Shown here: positions 1 through 8,346 of the stretch, piece after piece
Layout of the letters: every line of letters starts with the position of its first letter
Position numbering within the stretch: position 1 is the first letter of the stretch
Source of the DNA: Clostridiales bacterium
GTDB lineage: Bacteria > Bacillota > Clostridia > Saccharofermentanales > Saccharofermentanaceae
Direction: 5' to 3'
Assembly (NCBI GenBank): GCA_017617295.1
Contig: JAFZWN010000064.1
Location: 1-35,942 of the forward strand
Length of the DNA: 35,942 nucleotides
The notes under the pieces: model-generated
What the model saw: the letters and a program-made list of their open reading frames with translations, nothing else
Database searches by the model: none
What the model was told of the DNA's origin: nothing
Translations under genes and position numbers: made by a program

Positions 1-381
1 ACGCTGGGAGTCCGTGAAGTAAGCGGGAACAGTGATTACCGCCTGTGTTACGGGCTGGCCGAGATAAGCCTCCGCGTCGCTCTTGAGCTTAGAAAGGATC
101 ATGGCGGAGATCTCCTGGGGAGTATAGTTCTTATCGTCGATCGTTACCTTGTAGGAAGATCCCATCTCTCTCTTGATGGACTGGATCGTACGGTCAGGGT
201 TCGTTACCGCCTGACGCTTTGCAACGTGACCGATAAGTCTCTCGCCGTCTTTTGCAAAACCGACTACCGAGGGAGTCGTTCTGTTACCTTCGGGATTGGG
301 GATGACTACTGTCTCCGTTCCTTCCATTACCGCTACGCATGAATTGGTAGTACCTAAGTCAATACCTATAACCTTTGCCAT
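1..381 (-). CDS. dnaK: DnaK (Hsp70 chaperone), N-terminal part only
   Basis: The first 127 residues of the Hsp70 chaperone are present; the gene continues beyond base 1. It begins [14 protein letters not shown], the phosphate-1 loop of the actin-like ATPase domain, and continues with the [10 protein letters not shown] and AYFTDSQR motifs typical of DnaK. The protein folds and refolds client polypeptides in the cytoplasm using ATP, with GrpE as nucleotide-exchange factor. A Shine-Dalgarno site (AGGAGG on the minus strand, about 386-391) sits just upstream of the ATG. It is the fourth gene of the hrcA-grpE-clpP-dnaK run, 32 bp after clpP, and no separate CIRCE element lies in that gap, so its heat-shock control presumably comes from the operator before hrcA. 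The identity is secure; nothing can be said about the missing C-terminal part. Confidence 0.97.
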   Translation of the reverse strand, partial: MAKVIGIDLGTTNSCVAVMEGTETVVIPNPEGNRTTPSVVGFAKDGERLIGHVAKRQAVTNPDRTIQSIKREMGSSYKVTIDDKNYTPQEISAMILSKLKSDAEAYLGQPVTQAVITVPAYFTDSQR

Positions 382-413
382 TTTATTTACCTCCTGATAG
401 TTACGTTCTTATC

Positions 414-1013
414 TTATTTCTTGCTCTCGAGGATCTTGTCTACGATACCGTATTCGAGTGCTTCCTGTGCTGTCATCCAGTGATCTCTGTCAGTGTCCTT
501 GTCAAGATCTTCAAGCTTCTTGCCGCAGGCGTCAGCCAGGATCTGGTTCAGTCTCTTTCTCGTGTCCTTAATGTGCTCAGCAGCGATAAGGATCTCCGTT
601 GCCTGGCCCTGTGCGCCGCCAAGAGGCTGGTGTATCATGACCTCGGCGTTGGGAAGGATGCATCTCTTTCCCTTTGTTCCTGCAGCGAGGAGTACGGAAC
701 CCATCGATGCGGCCATACCAATGCAGATCGTCTGTACGTCGGGCTTGATGAGCTTCATCGTGTCGTAGATCATAAGTCCGTCCGTTACGGATCCTCCGGG
801 GCTGTTGATGTAGAACTGAATGTCCTTGTCGGGGTCCTCTGCCTCGAGGAACAGAAGCTGTGCCGTGATGAGGCTCGCGGTCACGTGGTTTACTTCCTCC
901 GAGAGGATAACGATACGCTCCTTGAGAAGTCTCGAAAAGATATCGTATGCTCTCTCGCCTCTGTTAGAGGACTCTATTACTGTAGGTACCAGACTAGATG
1001 TGATAATATCCAT
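414..1013 (-). CDS. clpP: ClpP, ATP-dependent Clp protease proteolytic subunit
   Basis: This is a full-length ClpP of 199 residues, the usual size. It is the serine peptidase that forms two stacked heptameric rings and degrades proteins fed in by Clp ATPases. The catalytic triad is visible: Ser103 in GMAASMGS, His128 in MIHQPLGG and Asp177 in DRDHW, with the family's spacing of 25 and 49 residues. The oxyanion strand INSPGGSV is also present. An AGAGGAGA ribosome site precedes the ATG. The gene lies 34 bp after grpE and 32 bp before dnaK, on the same strand, so it is placed inside the chaperone operon. No Clp ATPase (clpX or clpC) is nearby. The position is unusual for the hrcA-grpE-dnaK operon and suggests co-regulation by HrcA (inference). 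Confidence 0.97.
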   Translation of the reverse strand: MDIITSSLVPTVIESSNRGERAYDIFSRLLKERIVILSEEVNHVTASLITAQLLFLEAEDPDKDIQFYINSPGGSVTDGLMIYDTMKLIKPDVQTICIGMAASMGSVLLAAGTKGKRCILPNAEVMIHQPLGGAQGQATEILIAAEHIKDTRKRLNQILADACGKKLEDLDKDTDRDHWMTAQEALEYGIVDKILESKK

Positions 1014-1047
1014 TTTTTATTTCTCCTCTTTTATATATTTCGAATAC

Positions 1048-1632
1048 TTAATTTGCTACCTGGACGACTGCGTGTCTTACCACACGGTCCTTGTATATGT
1101 ATCCCTTCTGGAATACGGCTGCCACTTCCTGCTCTCCGAGCTCTTCGTCGTCGATATGCATGACCGCTTCGTGAAGATTGGGATCGAAAGGCGTTCCCCT
1201 TCCGCACTCGATCTCTTTGACTCCGAGCTTTGTCAGGACGTCGCCTGCCTGCTTCCCTATCATCTCGATGCCCTGTACGACCTTCTCGACACTTGCCTCA
1301 TCGGCATTTTTGCTCTGCTCCAGAGCCCTGTCGATATTGTCGAGCACCGCGAGCCAGTCCTTCGTGACTGTCGCTATCGCGCTGGCATAGAGATCTTCCT
1401 TTTCCTTGGCGCTTCTCTTTCTGAAATTCTCATACTCGGCGAAAAGTGCCATGTACCGTTTCTCGAGCTCGGCTGTCTTGTCCTCCTCGCCCGCTTCGTC
1501 GTAATCGTCGTCATCGTCCTCTTCGTCATCTTCCATGACTTCGAGGACTTCCTCGTCGATCTCTTCCTGCTTTATATCCTCTGAACCCTCTTCATCGGGC
1601 TGGAATACGAGCTCTTCATTTTCGTCTGCCAT
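1048..1632 (-). CDS. grpE: GrpE, nucleotide exchange factor for DnaK
   Basis: GrpE releases ADP from DnaK and so resets the chaperone cycle. The 194-residue protein has the expected build: a very acidic, low-complexity N-terminal tail (runs of D and E over about residues 1-50), a long helical region with EYENFRKRSAKEKEDLY that matches the dimerisation coil, and a C-terminal beta domain with GVKEIECGRGTPFDPNLHEAV, close to the family signature, ending in VVRHAVVQVAN. The ribosome site AGGAGGAAAC lies just before the ATG. The gap to hrcA is 17 bp and to clpP 34 bp, so co-transcription is very likely. The acidic tail is longer and more repetitive than in many homologues, but the functional core is complete. 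Confidence 0.96.
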   Translation of the reverse strand: MADENEELVFQPDEEGSEDIKQEEIDEEVLEVMEDDEEDDDDDYDEAGEEDKTAELEKRYMALFAEYENFRKRSAKEKEDLYASAIATVTKDWLAVLDNIDRALEQSKNADEASVEKVVQGIEMIGKQAGDVLTKLGVKEIECGRGTPFDPNLHEAVMHIDDEELGEQEVAAVFQKGYIYKDRVVRHAVVQVAN

Positions 1633-1649
1633 TATTATGTGTTTCCTCC

Positions 1650-2705
1650 TTACTCGGTTAGCTTCCTGATCTCATCGTTTACGACCTTCCGGACGAAATT
1701 GATCTGGGATATGACCTTCGAATATTCCATTCTCTTGGGTCCTATCACTCCGATGTTTCCGGACAATGTGTCTCCCACATTGTATGTCGTCGTAACGAAG
1801 CTGCAGTCAGAGAGACCTTCAAGCGCGATCTCCTGTCCTATCCTTACCATGTATGTGTCTTTGGATCCGCTCTGAGCCTTCGAGCTCTCCATCTCGTTGA
1901 CATATCCTGCCACCAGACCGTCCTTCGAAAGGGTTCCGAGAAGATCTCTTGCTCTGCTGAGCTCATGGAAATCGGGAAGCGAGAGCATCCTGTGCTCGCC
2001 CTCGAGATACATGTCGAGCCTCTCGGCCTGCTTGATTGCCGTATAAGCTTCAAAGATCACCTGATTCAGGAGCGACTCGGGGATCTTCGAACCCTTGAGC
2101 GAAGATGCTACCGTGACAAGCGTTATCTCGTCGAGGGGCATTCCGCTCAGGGCATGCTCCACAGCCGTCGATATATCGAACATCTGGGCATCCGTTATGA
2201 AGTTCGGGATCCTTACCAGTCTGTCCTTTACGACGCCTGCCGACAGTACAACGACCACGAGGGCTTTACCGGGTTCGATCATGAGGATCTTCAGCTGTGA
2301 CAGATAACTGTCCTTGAACCTGGGCGTCATCGCGAGCGATATGTAGCCGGTCTTCTCAGACAATGCATTGGTCGCATTCCTCAGAAGGTCCGTGACTTCG
2401 TTCACGCTGTCGGTGACGCGGTCCGTTATCTCCTCCCTTTCTTCCTCGGTAAGAGTGTCCACCTTAAGAAGAGAATTGACATACTCTCTGTAACCTTTAT
2501 CCGAGGGGATCCTTCCTGCGGATGTGTGAGGCTTCTCGATGTAGCCCATCCTCTCCAGTTCGGCCATCTCGTTTCTCAAAGTGGCGGAGCTTACGGTAAA
2601 GTCGTGACGCTCGATAAGAGCCTTGGAACCCACGGGCTCGTATGTCGTAACATAGTCGTCGACTATTGCCTGAAGTACCTGCTTCTTACGGTCGTCAAGT
2701 GCCAT
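1650..2705 (-). CDS. hrcA: HrcA, heat-inducible transcription repressor
   Basis: HrcA represses class I heat-shock genes by binding the CIRCE operator and needs GroE-type chaperones for activity. The chosen start gives 351 residues, a normal length. The start MALDDRKKQVLQ is preferred over an in-frame codon ten residues upstream because an AAGGAG ribosome site lies at the right distance before it. The N-terminal winged helix is recognisable (YVTTYEPVGSKAL, then SSATLRNEMAELERMGYIEKPHTSAGRIPSDKGYR), followed by the HrcA C-terminal domain ending in GPKRMEYSKVISQINFV. It is the first gene of the operon, and a CIRCE element 24 bp upstream of its ATG implies autoregulation. Identity is secure. Confidence 0.97.
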   Translation of the reverse strand: MALDDRKKQVLQAIVDDYVTTYEPVGSKALIERHDFTVSSATLRNEMAELERMGYIEKPHTSAGRIPSDKGYREYVNSLLKVDTLTEEEREEITDRVTDSVNEVTDLLRNATNALSEKTGYISLAMTPRFKDSYLSQLKILMIEPGKALVVVVLSAGVVKDRLVRIPNFITDAQMFDISTAVEHALSGMPLDEITLVTVASSLKGSKIPESLLNQVIFEAYTAIKQAERLDMYLEGEHRMLSLPDFHELSRARDLLGTLSKDGLVAGYVNEMESSKAQSGSKDTYMVRIGQEIALEGLSDCSFVTTTYNVGDTLSGNIGVIGPKRMEYSKVISQINFVRKVVNDEIRKLTE

Positions 2706-2728
2706 ATCCGTCTGCTCCTTTTCCAAAA

Positions 2729-2755
2729 TTAGCACTCAACACTTTCGAGTGCCAA
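2729..2755 (-). promoter_or_regulatory. CIRCE operator (HrcA binding site)
   Basis: The plus strand reads TTAGCACTC, nine bases, then GAGTGCCAA. This matches the CIRCE consensus (TTAGCACTC-N9-GAGTGCTAA) with one change in the second arm. It lies immediately downstream of the -10 box of the hrcA promoter, so the predicted transcription start falls inside or at its edge. HrcA bound here would block transcription of hrcA-grpE-clpP-dnaK. Confidence 0.95.
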
Positions 2756-2759
2756 ATAC

Positions 2760-2788
2760 AATATAGTATTAAAGTCAAAAAAGGTCAA
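2760..2788 (-). promoter_or_regulatory. Sigma-A promoter of the hrcA operon
   Basis: On the minus strand a -35 box TTGACC (2783-2788) and a -10 box TATATT (2760-2765) are separated by exactly 17 bases. The CIRCE operator starts five bases downstream of the -10 box. No other comparably good promoter was seen within the four-gene run. Confidence 0.85.
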
Positions 2789-2894
2789 GAGAAAAACGTC
2801 AATAATTCACATTTGCCGCAAGTAAATTATTTTGACTATCAAAACAACGTGATATCATCCTGTCAGGTACACTTTCGGGGGGAGGCTTCTGAAT

Positions 2895-3536
2895 ATGAAT
2901 ATCGGATTTAAGAGACTGTTCCTTGCACTCGGATGTCTCCTTGCTGCGGCAGGCATCATTATCGGTTCGGCCGCATTGATCTTCCGCATAAACGAAAAGG
3001 CCGTAAAAGGAGAAGTGGTCCATATATTCACTATGTATAACGGCCAGGACCCGAAGATGGTCACGATCGAATTTCAGGCGAACGGAAGGACATACCGCCG
3101 TACGATCGAGGATACCCCCTCCGCCCCCATGGCCGTCGGAGACAGTACAGAAGTTACTTATAATGCCCTCGATCCAGATCGGATATACGCCCCGGGCTAC
3201 CATACAGGTATTATATGTTTTGCAGCTCTGCCCCTGCTCATAGCAGGCGGCATCATAATAGTCCTGACGAGAAAGAGTGCGAAAGGCTTCTTCACCGAAT
3301 TCGTCTCAGCTCACAAGCGCGCCGCTTCCGCCACAGTGGTCTTAACGGTCATCCTTGGCGCTTACGCCTTATGGGAAGAAGTTATCTATGAGCCTCAAGG
3401 CGAGATCCTTGCCGCACTTCCCGAATTCCTTCTGCTTATCGCGCTCCTGGTCACGATACCTGCGGCGGTCATCACCATGTGGATCGCCTGCGTCATCGGC
3501 GATATATCAAAACAGAAGGATAATACCTCTCATTGA
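2895..3536 (+). CDS. DUF3592-like four-helix membrane protein, function unknown
   Basis: The 213-residue protein has a first membrane helix (about 8-30), an extracytoplasmic beta-rich segment (about 37-100), then three more helices (about 103-124, 143-160 and 174-200). The loop KGEVVHIF...MVTIEFQANGRTYRR...MAVGDSTEVTYNALDPDRIY follows the pattern of the DUF3592 family, in which a short beta domain sits between two helices. No catalytic residues are evident. A GGGGGGAGG ribosome site precedes the ATG, and a weak promoter candidate (TTGACT at 2832, TATCAT at 2853, short 15-bp spacer) lies upstream. It is divergent from hrcA. The family has no firm function; I assign none. The two C-terminal helices extend beyond the usual two-helix DUF3592 layout. 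Confidence 0.8.
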   Translation: MNIGFKRLFLALGCLLAAAGIIIGSAALIFRINEKAVKGEVVHIFTMYNGQDPKMVTIEFQANGRTYRRTIEDTPSAPMAVGDSTEVTYNALDPDRIYAPGYHTGIICFAALPLLIAGGIIIVLTRKSAKGFFTEFVSAHKRAASATVVLTVILGAYALWEEVIYEPQGEILAALPEFLLLIALLVTIPAAVITMWIACVIGDISKQKDNTSH

Positions 3537-3751
3537 TCTTTTACCCGCCTTCTTCCCGAAAAGATATTGACAACCTTATCCTGCGGGATCGTCTCCGCCC
3601 GGATCTCACAGATATGTGAAGTCTTAAGACAGGCTATTAACCCGATTATTGCTCTGAACCTTTAGCTTACATTACCGAGTACAGCACATCCGGGCATTTT
3701 TACTGCAAAACACCTCTGCAATGTGGGTTGTTTTCAGAAAAACAAAAACAT

Positions 3752-3780
3752 CCCCAAAATGCCGTTAGAGCATTTTGGGG
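3752..3780 (-). terminator. Rho-independent terminator of the zinc-ribbon gene
   Basis: A perfect 11-bp stem (CCCCAAAATGC against GCATTTTGGGG) encloses a 7-base loop. Read on the minus strand it is followed by a T-rich tract (ATGTTTTTGTTTTT). It lies 38 bp beyond the stop codon of the minus-strand gene at 3819-4334. The plus-strand side has no T tract, so it does not appear to serve the DUF3592-like gene. Confidence 0.85.
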
Positions 3781-3818
3781 AATATGTTCATCATCTTAGG
3801 ATACGAAACGGTCAGAGA

Positions 3819-4334
3819 TCACGGAGTCCATGAATAATGATATGAGAATCCTTCTCCGCCGGTCGCTATGATTATGATAATGGATATAATGCCGATGACA
3901 ACGAATATGCTCGAGATAATGATACCCGCTATAGCAAGTCCCTTGCCGGCCTGACCGTTTTTGGAGGCGCTCACAAGTCCGATGATAGACAGTATAAGAC
4001 TGATCGGACTTACGATTCCGCAAAGAATAAGATTCACCAGAGATACGATGAATCCAGCCAGGCACATACCGTTCGTGGCCGCCTTGGGCTTAAAGCCGTT
4101 ATCGATCATCGGGCTGTAGGGATCGTTATTATACTGCGAATAGTCATTTGCTCCGAAAGACTGATCGCGGCGCGAATAACTCTGATCCTCACTCTTGTAA
4201 TCCATGGAGCCGTAAGTATCGGCGACCGGTTCGGGTCTTACCTCCGGCTCCGCATTTCCGATAGGAGCACCGCAGTGCTCGCAAAATCTGGTACCTTCCT
4301 CATAGGAAGCTCCGCACTTTAAACAGAAAGCCAT
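3819..4334 (-). CDS. Zinc-ribbon plus DUF4190-like membrane protein
   Basis: The 171-residue protein begins MAFCLKCGASYEEGTRFCEHCGAPI, a zinc ribbon with two CxxC pairs (Cys4/Cys7 and Cys18/Cys21). A hydrophilic linker rich in S, Y, D and Q follows (about 30-85). Two hydrophobic helices come next (about 89-121 and 132-158), with the LAGFIVSLVNLILCGIVSPISLILSIIGLVSASKNGQAGKGLAIAGII pattern seen in DUF4190-type proteins, described here in pieces: the small-residue turn SASKNGQAGKG joins the helices. It is probably a membrane protein with a cytoplasmic zinc ribbon. A GGGAGGAT ribosome site precedes the ATG and a strong terminator follows. Such proteins are common in Clostridia and have no established role. 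Confidence 0.85.
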   Translation of the reverse strand: MAFCLKCGASYEEGTRFCEHCGAPIGNAEPEVRPEPVADTYGSMDYKSEDQSYSRRDQSFGANDYSQYNNDPYSPMIDNGFKPKAATNGMCLAGFIVSLVNLILCGIVSPISLILSIIGLVSASKNGQAGKGLAIAGIIISSIFVVIGIISIIIIIATGGEGFSYHYSWTP

Positions 4335-4444
4335 TTATCTATCCTCCCATGTCACTTTTTTCTGCAATTGAAGTCTATCACAAAGGAAAGAGAAATCAAA
4401 GAAAAATCGGGGCAATTATCGTCTAAAGATGTTATTTTGCACCA

Positions 4445-4966
4445 TCACAACACCGTCACCAGTTCGTCAAAGCTTCTCGATGCCGAATGCTTGTCGGAAG
4501 GAGTGCAGTCAGGGGCAGGATATCCAACGGGGAGGATACAGTCGAGCTCATAATCCCTCATCTGCGGAAAATAAGCCCTGACCACTTCAGGATCAAACGA
4601 ACCTATCCATGTGGTCCCCAGTCCCAGATCAGCGATCTGGAGCATCATGTGAGTGGAAACGATCGCAGCATCGATATCAGAGAAATCCTTGCTGTCATAT
4701 CTTCTCTTCCAGGAACGGCGCCTGTCTGACCCGATCACAAAGAGCACCTTTGCATCCTTTACGAAAGGGAACTTATTGCTCTCGCATATTTTGGCGATAT
4801 CTTTGGCTTCCGTCATCACCCAGATATGGAAAGGCTGGAAGTTGACTGCCGTGGGGGCGGCAAGCGCCGACCGCAGTATGATGTCGATCTGATCCGAAGT
4901 TACTTCGCGCGACGTGTCGAAGCTCCTTACCGAGTATCTTTCGTTGATAAGATCCTTAAAGTCCAT
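4445..4966 (-). CDS. Nitroreductase-family flavoprotein
   Basis: This 173-residue protein belongs to the nitroreductase superfamily of FMN-dependent NAD(P)H oxidoreductases, which usually act as homodimers. It opens with the FMN-phosphate-binding pattern INERYSVRSFD (Arg10, Ser12, Arg14), followed by RSALAAPTAVNFQPFHIWV, the second flavin-contact segment, and later DIDAAIVSTHMMLQIADLGLGTTWIGSFD, the helix and loop that complete the active site. The C terminus SRSFDELV is also typical of small clostridial members. The substrate cannot be predicted. It stands alone: a strong terminator of carB lies just upstream at 4998-5028, and no clear terminator was seen after its stop. Family assignment is secure, specificity unknown. 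Confidence 0.9.
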   Translation of the reverse strand: MDFKDLINERYSVRSFDTSREVTSDQIDIILRSALAAPTAVNFQPFHIWVMTEAKDIAKICESNKFPFVKDAKVLFVIGSDRRRSWKRRYDSKDFSDIDAAIVSTHMMLQIADLGLGTTWIGSFDPEVVRAYFPQMRDYELDCILPVGYPAPDCTPSDKHSASRSFDELVTVL

Positions 4967-4997
4967 ATGCGTTCCTCCTTTTAAAAGGGTATAAAAA

Positions 4998-5028
4998 CAC
5001 CCGCCGCGGGATATACCTTTGGCGGGTG
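4998..5028 (-). terminator. Terminator downstream of carB
   Basis: An 8-bp GC-rich stem (CACCCGCC against GGCGGGTG) with a 15-base loop is followed on the minus strand by TTTTTAT. It lies 15 bp past the carB stop and ends that transcription unit before the nitroreductase gene. Confidence 0.85.
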
Positions 5029-5043
5029 ACTGTTACGTTTCTA

Positions 5044-8000
5044 TCAGACTATCTCTGCGTGGAAATCCTGCAGTGCCTTAACTTCGTGGCCCTTGCCGGC
5101 CTTGACGGACTTGATGCCCTCGGCAGATGCCTTGGCTGCAGCCATCGTAGTCATGTAGGGGATCCTGTGCTTGATAGCTTCCTTACGGATATAGCTGTCG
5201 TTATGAACGGAAGTCTTTCCGGCAGGCGTATTGACGATTATCGAGATCTCGTTGTTGGCGATAAGATCAGTGATGTTGGGACGGCCCTCGTAGAGCTTCT
5301 TGACCTTGGTGGCCTCGATGCCGTCGGCAACGATCATGTCGTATGTGCCGCCCGTGGCGAGGATCTTGAAGCCGGCCTCGTTGAATGCTCTTGCGACTTC
5401 GATAAGATCGCACTTGTCGCGGTCGCATACGGAAAGGAGAACGGAACCCTCGAGAGGCAGTCTCGTCTGGGTTGCTTCCTGAGCCTTATAGTAAGCCTCG
5501 CCGAAGTTCGGGGAGATACCGAGGACCTCACCCGTGGATCTCATCTCGGGTCCGAGGACAGGGTCTACCTCCTGGAACATATTGAAGGGGAAGACTGCTT
5601 CCTTGACACCGTAGTGAGGAATCTTCCTGTCGTGGAGAGAAGGAACGGGAGAAGGCTTGCCGGTGATACTTGAAGTCATGATCTCGGTCGCGAGCCTTAC
5701 CATATTGATGGCGCAGACCTTGGATACCAGCGGTACCGTACGGCTTGCCCTGGGGTTAGCCTCGAGAACGTATACGACATCATCCTCGATGGCATACTGC
5801 ATGTTCATGAGACCACTGACGTTCATCTCGATGGCGATCTTTCTTGTGTAATCCTTGATCGTCTCCACCTGCTTGGGTGTGAGGTTCATCGAAGGAAGGA
5901 TACAGGCGGAGTCACCGGAGTGAACACCTGCGAGCTCGATATGCTCCATGACAGCGGGAACGAAGCAATGTGTGCCGTCGGAGATGGCATCAGCCTCGCA
6001 CTCTGTGGCGTGGTGCAGGAATCTGTCGATAAGGATGGGTCTGTCAGGTGTTACGCCGACAGCCGCATTCATATATACGCGGAGCATCTCGTCATCGTGA
6101 ACGACTTCCATTCCGCGTCCGCCGAGAACGTAGGAAGGTCTTACCATTACGGGGTAGCCGATCTTGTTGGCGATCTCAAGAGCCTCGTCAACTGTAACGG
6201 CCATGCCCGCCTGGGGCATCGGGATGCCGAGTCTATCCATCATGGCACGGAAGTGGTCACGGTCCTCGGCAAGGTCTATAGTCTCGGGTGATGTACCGAG
6301 GATATTGATGCCGTTCTTCTTAAGGTCAGCCGCGAGGTTCAGAGGAGTCTGGCCGCCGAACTGGGCGATGACGCCGACGGGCTTCTCCTTCTCGTGGATA
6401 GCGAGAACATCCTCGAGAGTCAGAGGCTCGAAATAGAGCTTATCGGATGTATCGTAGTCCGTGGATACCGTCTCGGGGTTACAGTTAACGATGATGGATT
6501 CGAAGCCCATCTCCTTAAGAGCGAGAGCGGCATGAACGCAGCAGTAGTCGAACTCGATACCCTGACCGATCCTGTTGGGACCGCCGCCTAAGATCATAAT
6601 CTTGGGCTTATCAGTATTAACGGGGCTCTTGTCCTCGGACAGATGGTATGTGGAATAGTAGTAAGCAGCATCCTGTGTTCCGCTTACGTGTACGCCTTCC
6701 CAGGCCTCCTTGATTCCGTACTCATATCTCTTGGCTCTTACCTGATCCTCAGAGACTTCGAGTATCTTTGAAAGATATCTGTCTGAGAAACCGTCGAGCT
6801 TGGCCTGAAGGAGGATGTCCTTGCCGGGTACTTCACCCTTGTTCTTCATGAGGGCTTCTTCCTCTTCAACGAGTTCCTTCATCTGCTCGATGAACCAGTG
6901 CTTGATCTTGGTGATCTCATAGAGCTCCTCTACTGTCGCACCCTTACGGAGAGCCTCATACATGATGAACTGTCTCTCGGATGTAGGGTATGTGAGCTTC
7001 ATGAGGAGGTCTTCCTTGGTGAGCTTATTGAAATCCTTTGCGAAGCCCAAGCCGTATCTGCCTGTCTCCAGGGATCTGATAGCCTTCTGGAAAGCTTCCT
7101 TATAAGTCTTTCCGATGCTCATGACCTCACCGACGGCACGCATCTGTGTACCGAGCTTGTCCTGAGCGCCCTTGAACTTCTCGAAGGCCCATCTTGCAAA
7201 CTTGATAACGACATACTCTCCGTCGGGATAGTACTTATCAAGAGTTCCGTACTTGCCGCAGGGGATCTCGTCGAGAGTAAGGCCGCATGCGAGCATGGCG
7301 GATACGAGAGCGATCGGGAAGCCTGTTGCCTTGGATGCAAGAGCGGAAGATCTCGATGTTCTGGGGTTGATCTCGATAACGACGATCCTTCCCGTCTTGG
7401 GATCGTGAGCGAACTGGCAGTTACAACCGCCGATGACCTCGATAGCCTCGATGATCTTATAGGAAGCTTCCTGGAGCTTGTCCTGTACTTCCTGCGAGAT
7501 CGTTAACATGGGAGCGGAGCAGAAGGAGTCACCTGTATGTACTCCGATAGGGTCGATGTTCTCGATGAAGCAGACAGTGATCTTGTTGTTCTTGGCATCA
7601 CGTACTACCTCGAGCTCGAGCTCTTCCCATCCGCTTATGGATTCCTCTACGAGTACCTGATGTACGAGGCTCGCCTGAAGGCCTCTCTCGCAGACTGTCT
7701 TTAATTCGTCAACGTTATAAACGAGTCCGCCGCCTGCGCCTCCCATCGTGTAAGCGGGACGGAGAACTACGGGGTATCCGAGCTCATCGGCGATCTTGAG
7801 CGCTTCCTCTACGGAGTAAGCCTCGTGTGATCTGGGCATCTCGATGCCCAAAGAGTTCATGGTGTTCTTGAACTCGATACGGTCCTCGCCTCTCTCGATG
7901 GCGTCGACCTGAACACCGATTACCTGGACATTGTACTTGTCGAGGATGCCGGCCTGAGAAAGCTCCGAACAAAGATTAAGTCCCGACTGTCCTCCGAGAT

Positions 8001-8265
8001 TGGGAAGGAGAGCGTCAGGACGTTCTTTTGCGATTATCTGTTCAAGTCTGTTAACATTCAAAGGTTCAATATAAGTTCTGTCGGCCACGTTGGGATCCGT
8101 CATGATAGTGGCGGGATTGGAATTGACCAGAACGATCTCATATCCGAGCTTACGGAGCGCTTTACACGCCTGTGTTCCCGAATAGTCGAACTCGCACGCC
8201 TGACCTATGATGATGGGGCCTGAACCGATGATAAGGATCTTGTTGATGTCTTCTCTTTTTGCCAT
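5044..8265 (-). CDS. carB: Carbamoyl-phosphate synthase large subunit
   Basis: CarB makes carbamoyl phosphate from bicarbonate, ammonia (supplied by the CarA glutaminase) and two ATP, feeding pyrimidine and arginine synthesis. At 1073 residues it has the full family length. Two homologous ATP-grasp halves are visible: KILIIGSGPIIIGQACEFDYSG at the start, repeated as PKIMILGGGPNRIGQGIEFDY after about residue 550, with matching glycine-rich segments (YTMGGAGGGLV and YVLGGRGMEV). The C-terminal methylglyoxal-synthase-like allosteric domain includes ILATGGTYDMI. carA is not in the window. The gap to thrC is 81 bp, so it may have its own promoter, though I could not settle one. The weak ribosome site GGGGG is partly complementary to CCCCCG upstream in the leader. 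Confidence 0.98.
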   Translation of the reverse strand: MAKREDINKILIIGSGPIIIGQACEFDYSGTQACKALRKLGYEIVLVNSNPATIMTDPNVADRTYIEPLNVNRLEQIIAKERPDALLPNLGGQSGLNLCSELSQAGILDKYNVQVIGVQVDAIERGEDRIEFKNTMNSLGIEMPRSHEAYSVEEALKIADELGYPVVLRPAYTMGGAGGGLVYNVDELKTVCERGLQASLVHQVLVEESISGWEELELEVVRDAKNNKITVCFIENIDPIGVHTGDSFCSAPMLTISQEVQDKLQEASYKIIEAIEVIGGCNCQFAHDPKTGRIVVIEINPRTSRSSALASKATGFPIALVSAMLACGLTLDEIPCGKYGTLDKYYPDGEYVVIKFARWAFEKFKGAQDKLGTQMRAVGEVMSIGKTYKEAFQKAIRSLETGRYGLGFAKDFNKLTKEDLLMKLTYPTSERQFIMYEALRKGATVEELYEITKIKHWFIEQMKELVEEEEALMKNKGEVPGKDILLQAKLDGFSDRYLSKILEVSEDQVRAKRYEYGIKEAWEGVHVSGTQDAAYYYSTYHLSEDKSPVNTDKPKIMILGGGPNRIGQGIEFDYCCVHAALALKEMGFESIIVNCNPETVSTDYDTSDKLYFEPLTLEDVLAIHEKEKPVGVIAQFGGQTPLNLAADLKKNGINILGTSPETIDLAEDRDHFRAMMDRLGIPMPQAGMAVTVDEALEIANKIGYPVMVRPSYVLGGRGMEVVHDDEMLRVYMNAAVGVTPDRPILIDRFLHHATECEADAISDGTHCFVPAVMEHIELAGVHSGDSACILPSMNLTPKQVETIKDYTRKIAIEMNVSGLMNMQYAIEDDVVYVLEANPRASRTVPLVSKVCAINMVRLATEIMTSSITGKPSPVPSLHDRKIPHYGVKEAVFPFNMFQEVDPVLGPEMRSTGEVLGISPNFGEAYYKAQEATQTRLPLEGSVLLSVCDRDKCDLIEVARAFNEAGFKILATGGTYDMIVADGIEATKVKKLYEGRPNITDLIANNEISIIVNTPAGKTSVHNDSYIRKEAIKHRIPYMTTMAAAKASAEGIKSVKAGKGHEVKALQDFHAEIV

Positions 8266-8346
8266 ATAATAAACCCCCGGGATTTTTTCCTAAGAATATT
8301 ATCACAACGGGGGAATATTATAAATATCAATTTATACCAATTTCGG

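Noticed and set aside
375..1163. Plus-strand open frame of 262 codons over clpP and grpE
   Set aside because: It lies wholly opposite two secure genes and spans their intergenic gap with no motif of its own.
3537..3751. Small gene or RNA between the DUF3592-like and zinc-ribbon genes
   Set aside because: No open frame with a ribosome site, no tRNA-like fold and no repeat was seen there.
4435..4444. A further copy of the TTTTGCACCA arm next to the nitroreductase stop
   Set aside because: No second arm is found 20 bases away on either side, so it is probably chance.
8266..8346. A defined sigma-A promoter for carB
   Set aside because: TTGATA and GATAAT occur, but with a 21-base spacer; no pair at 16-18 bases was convincing.
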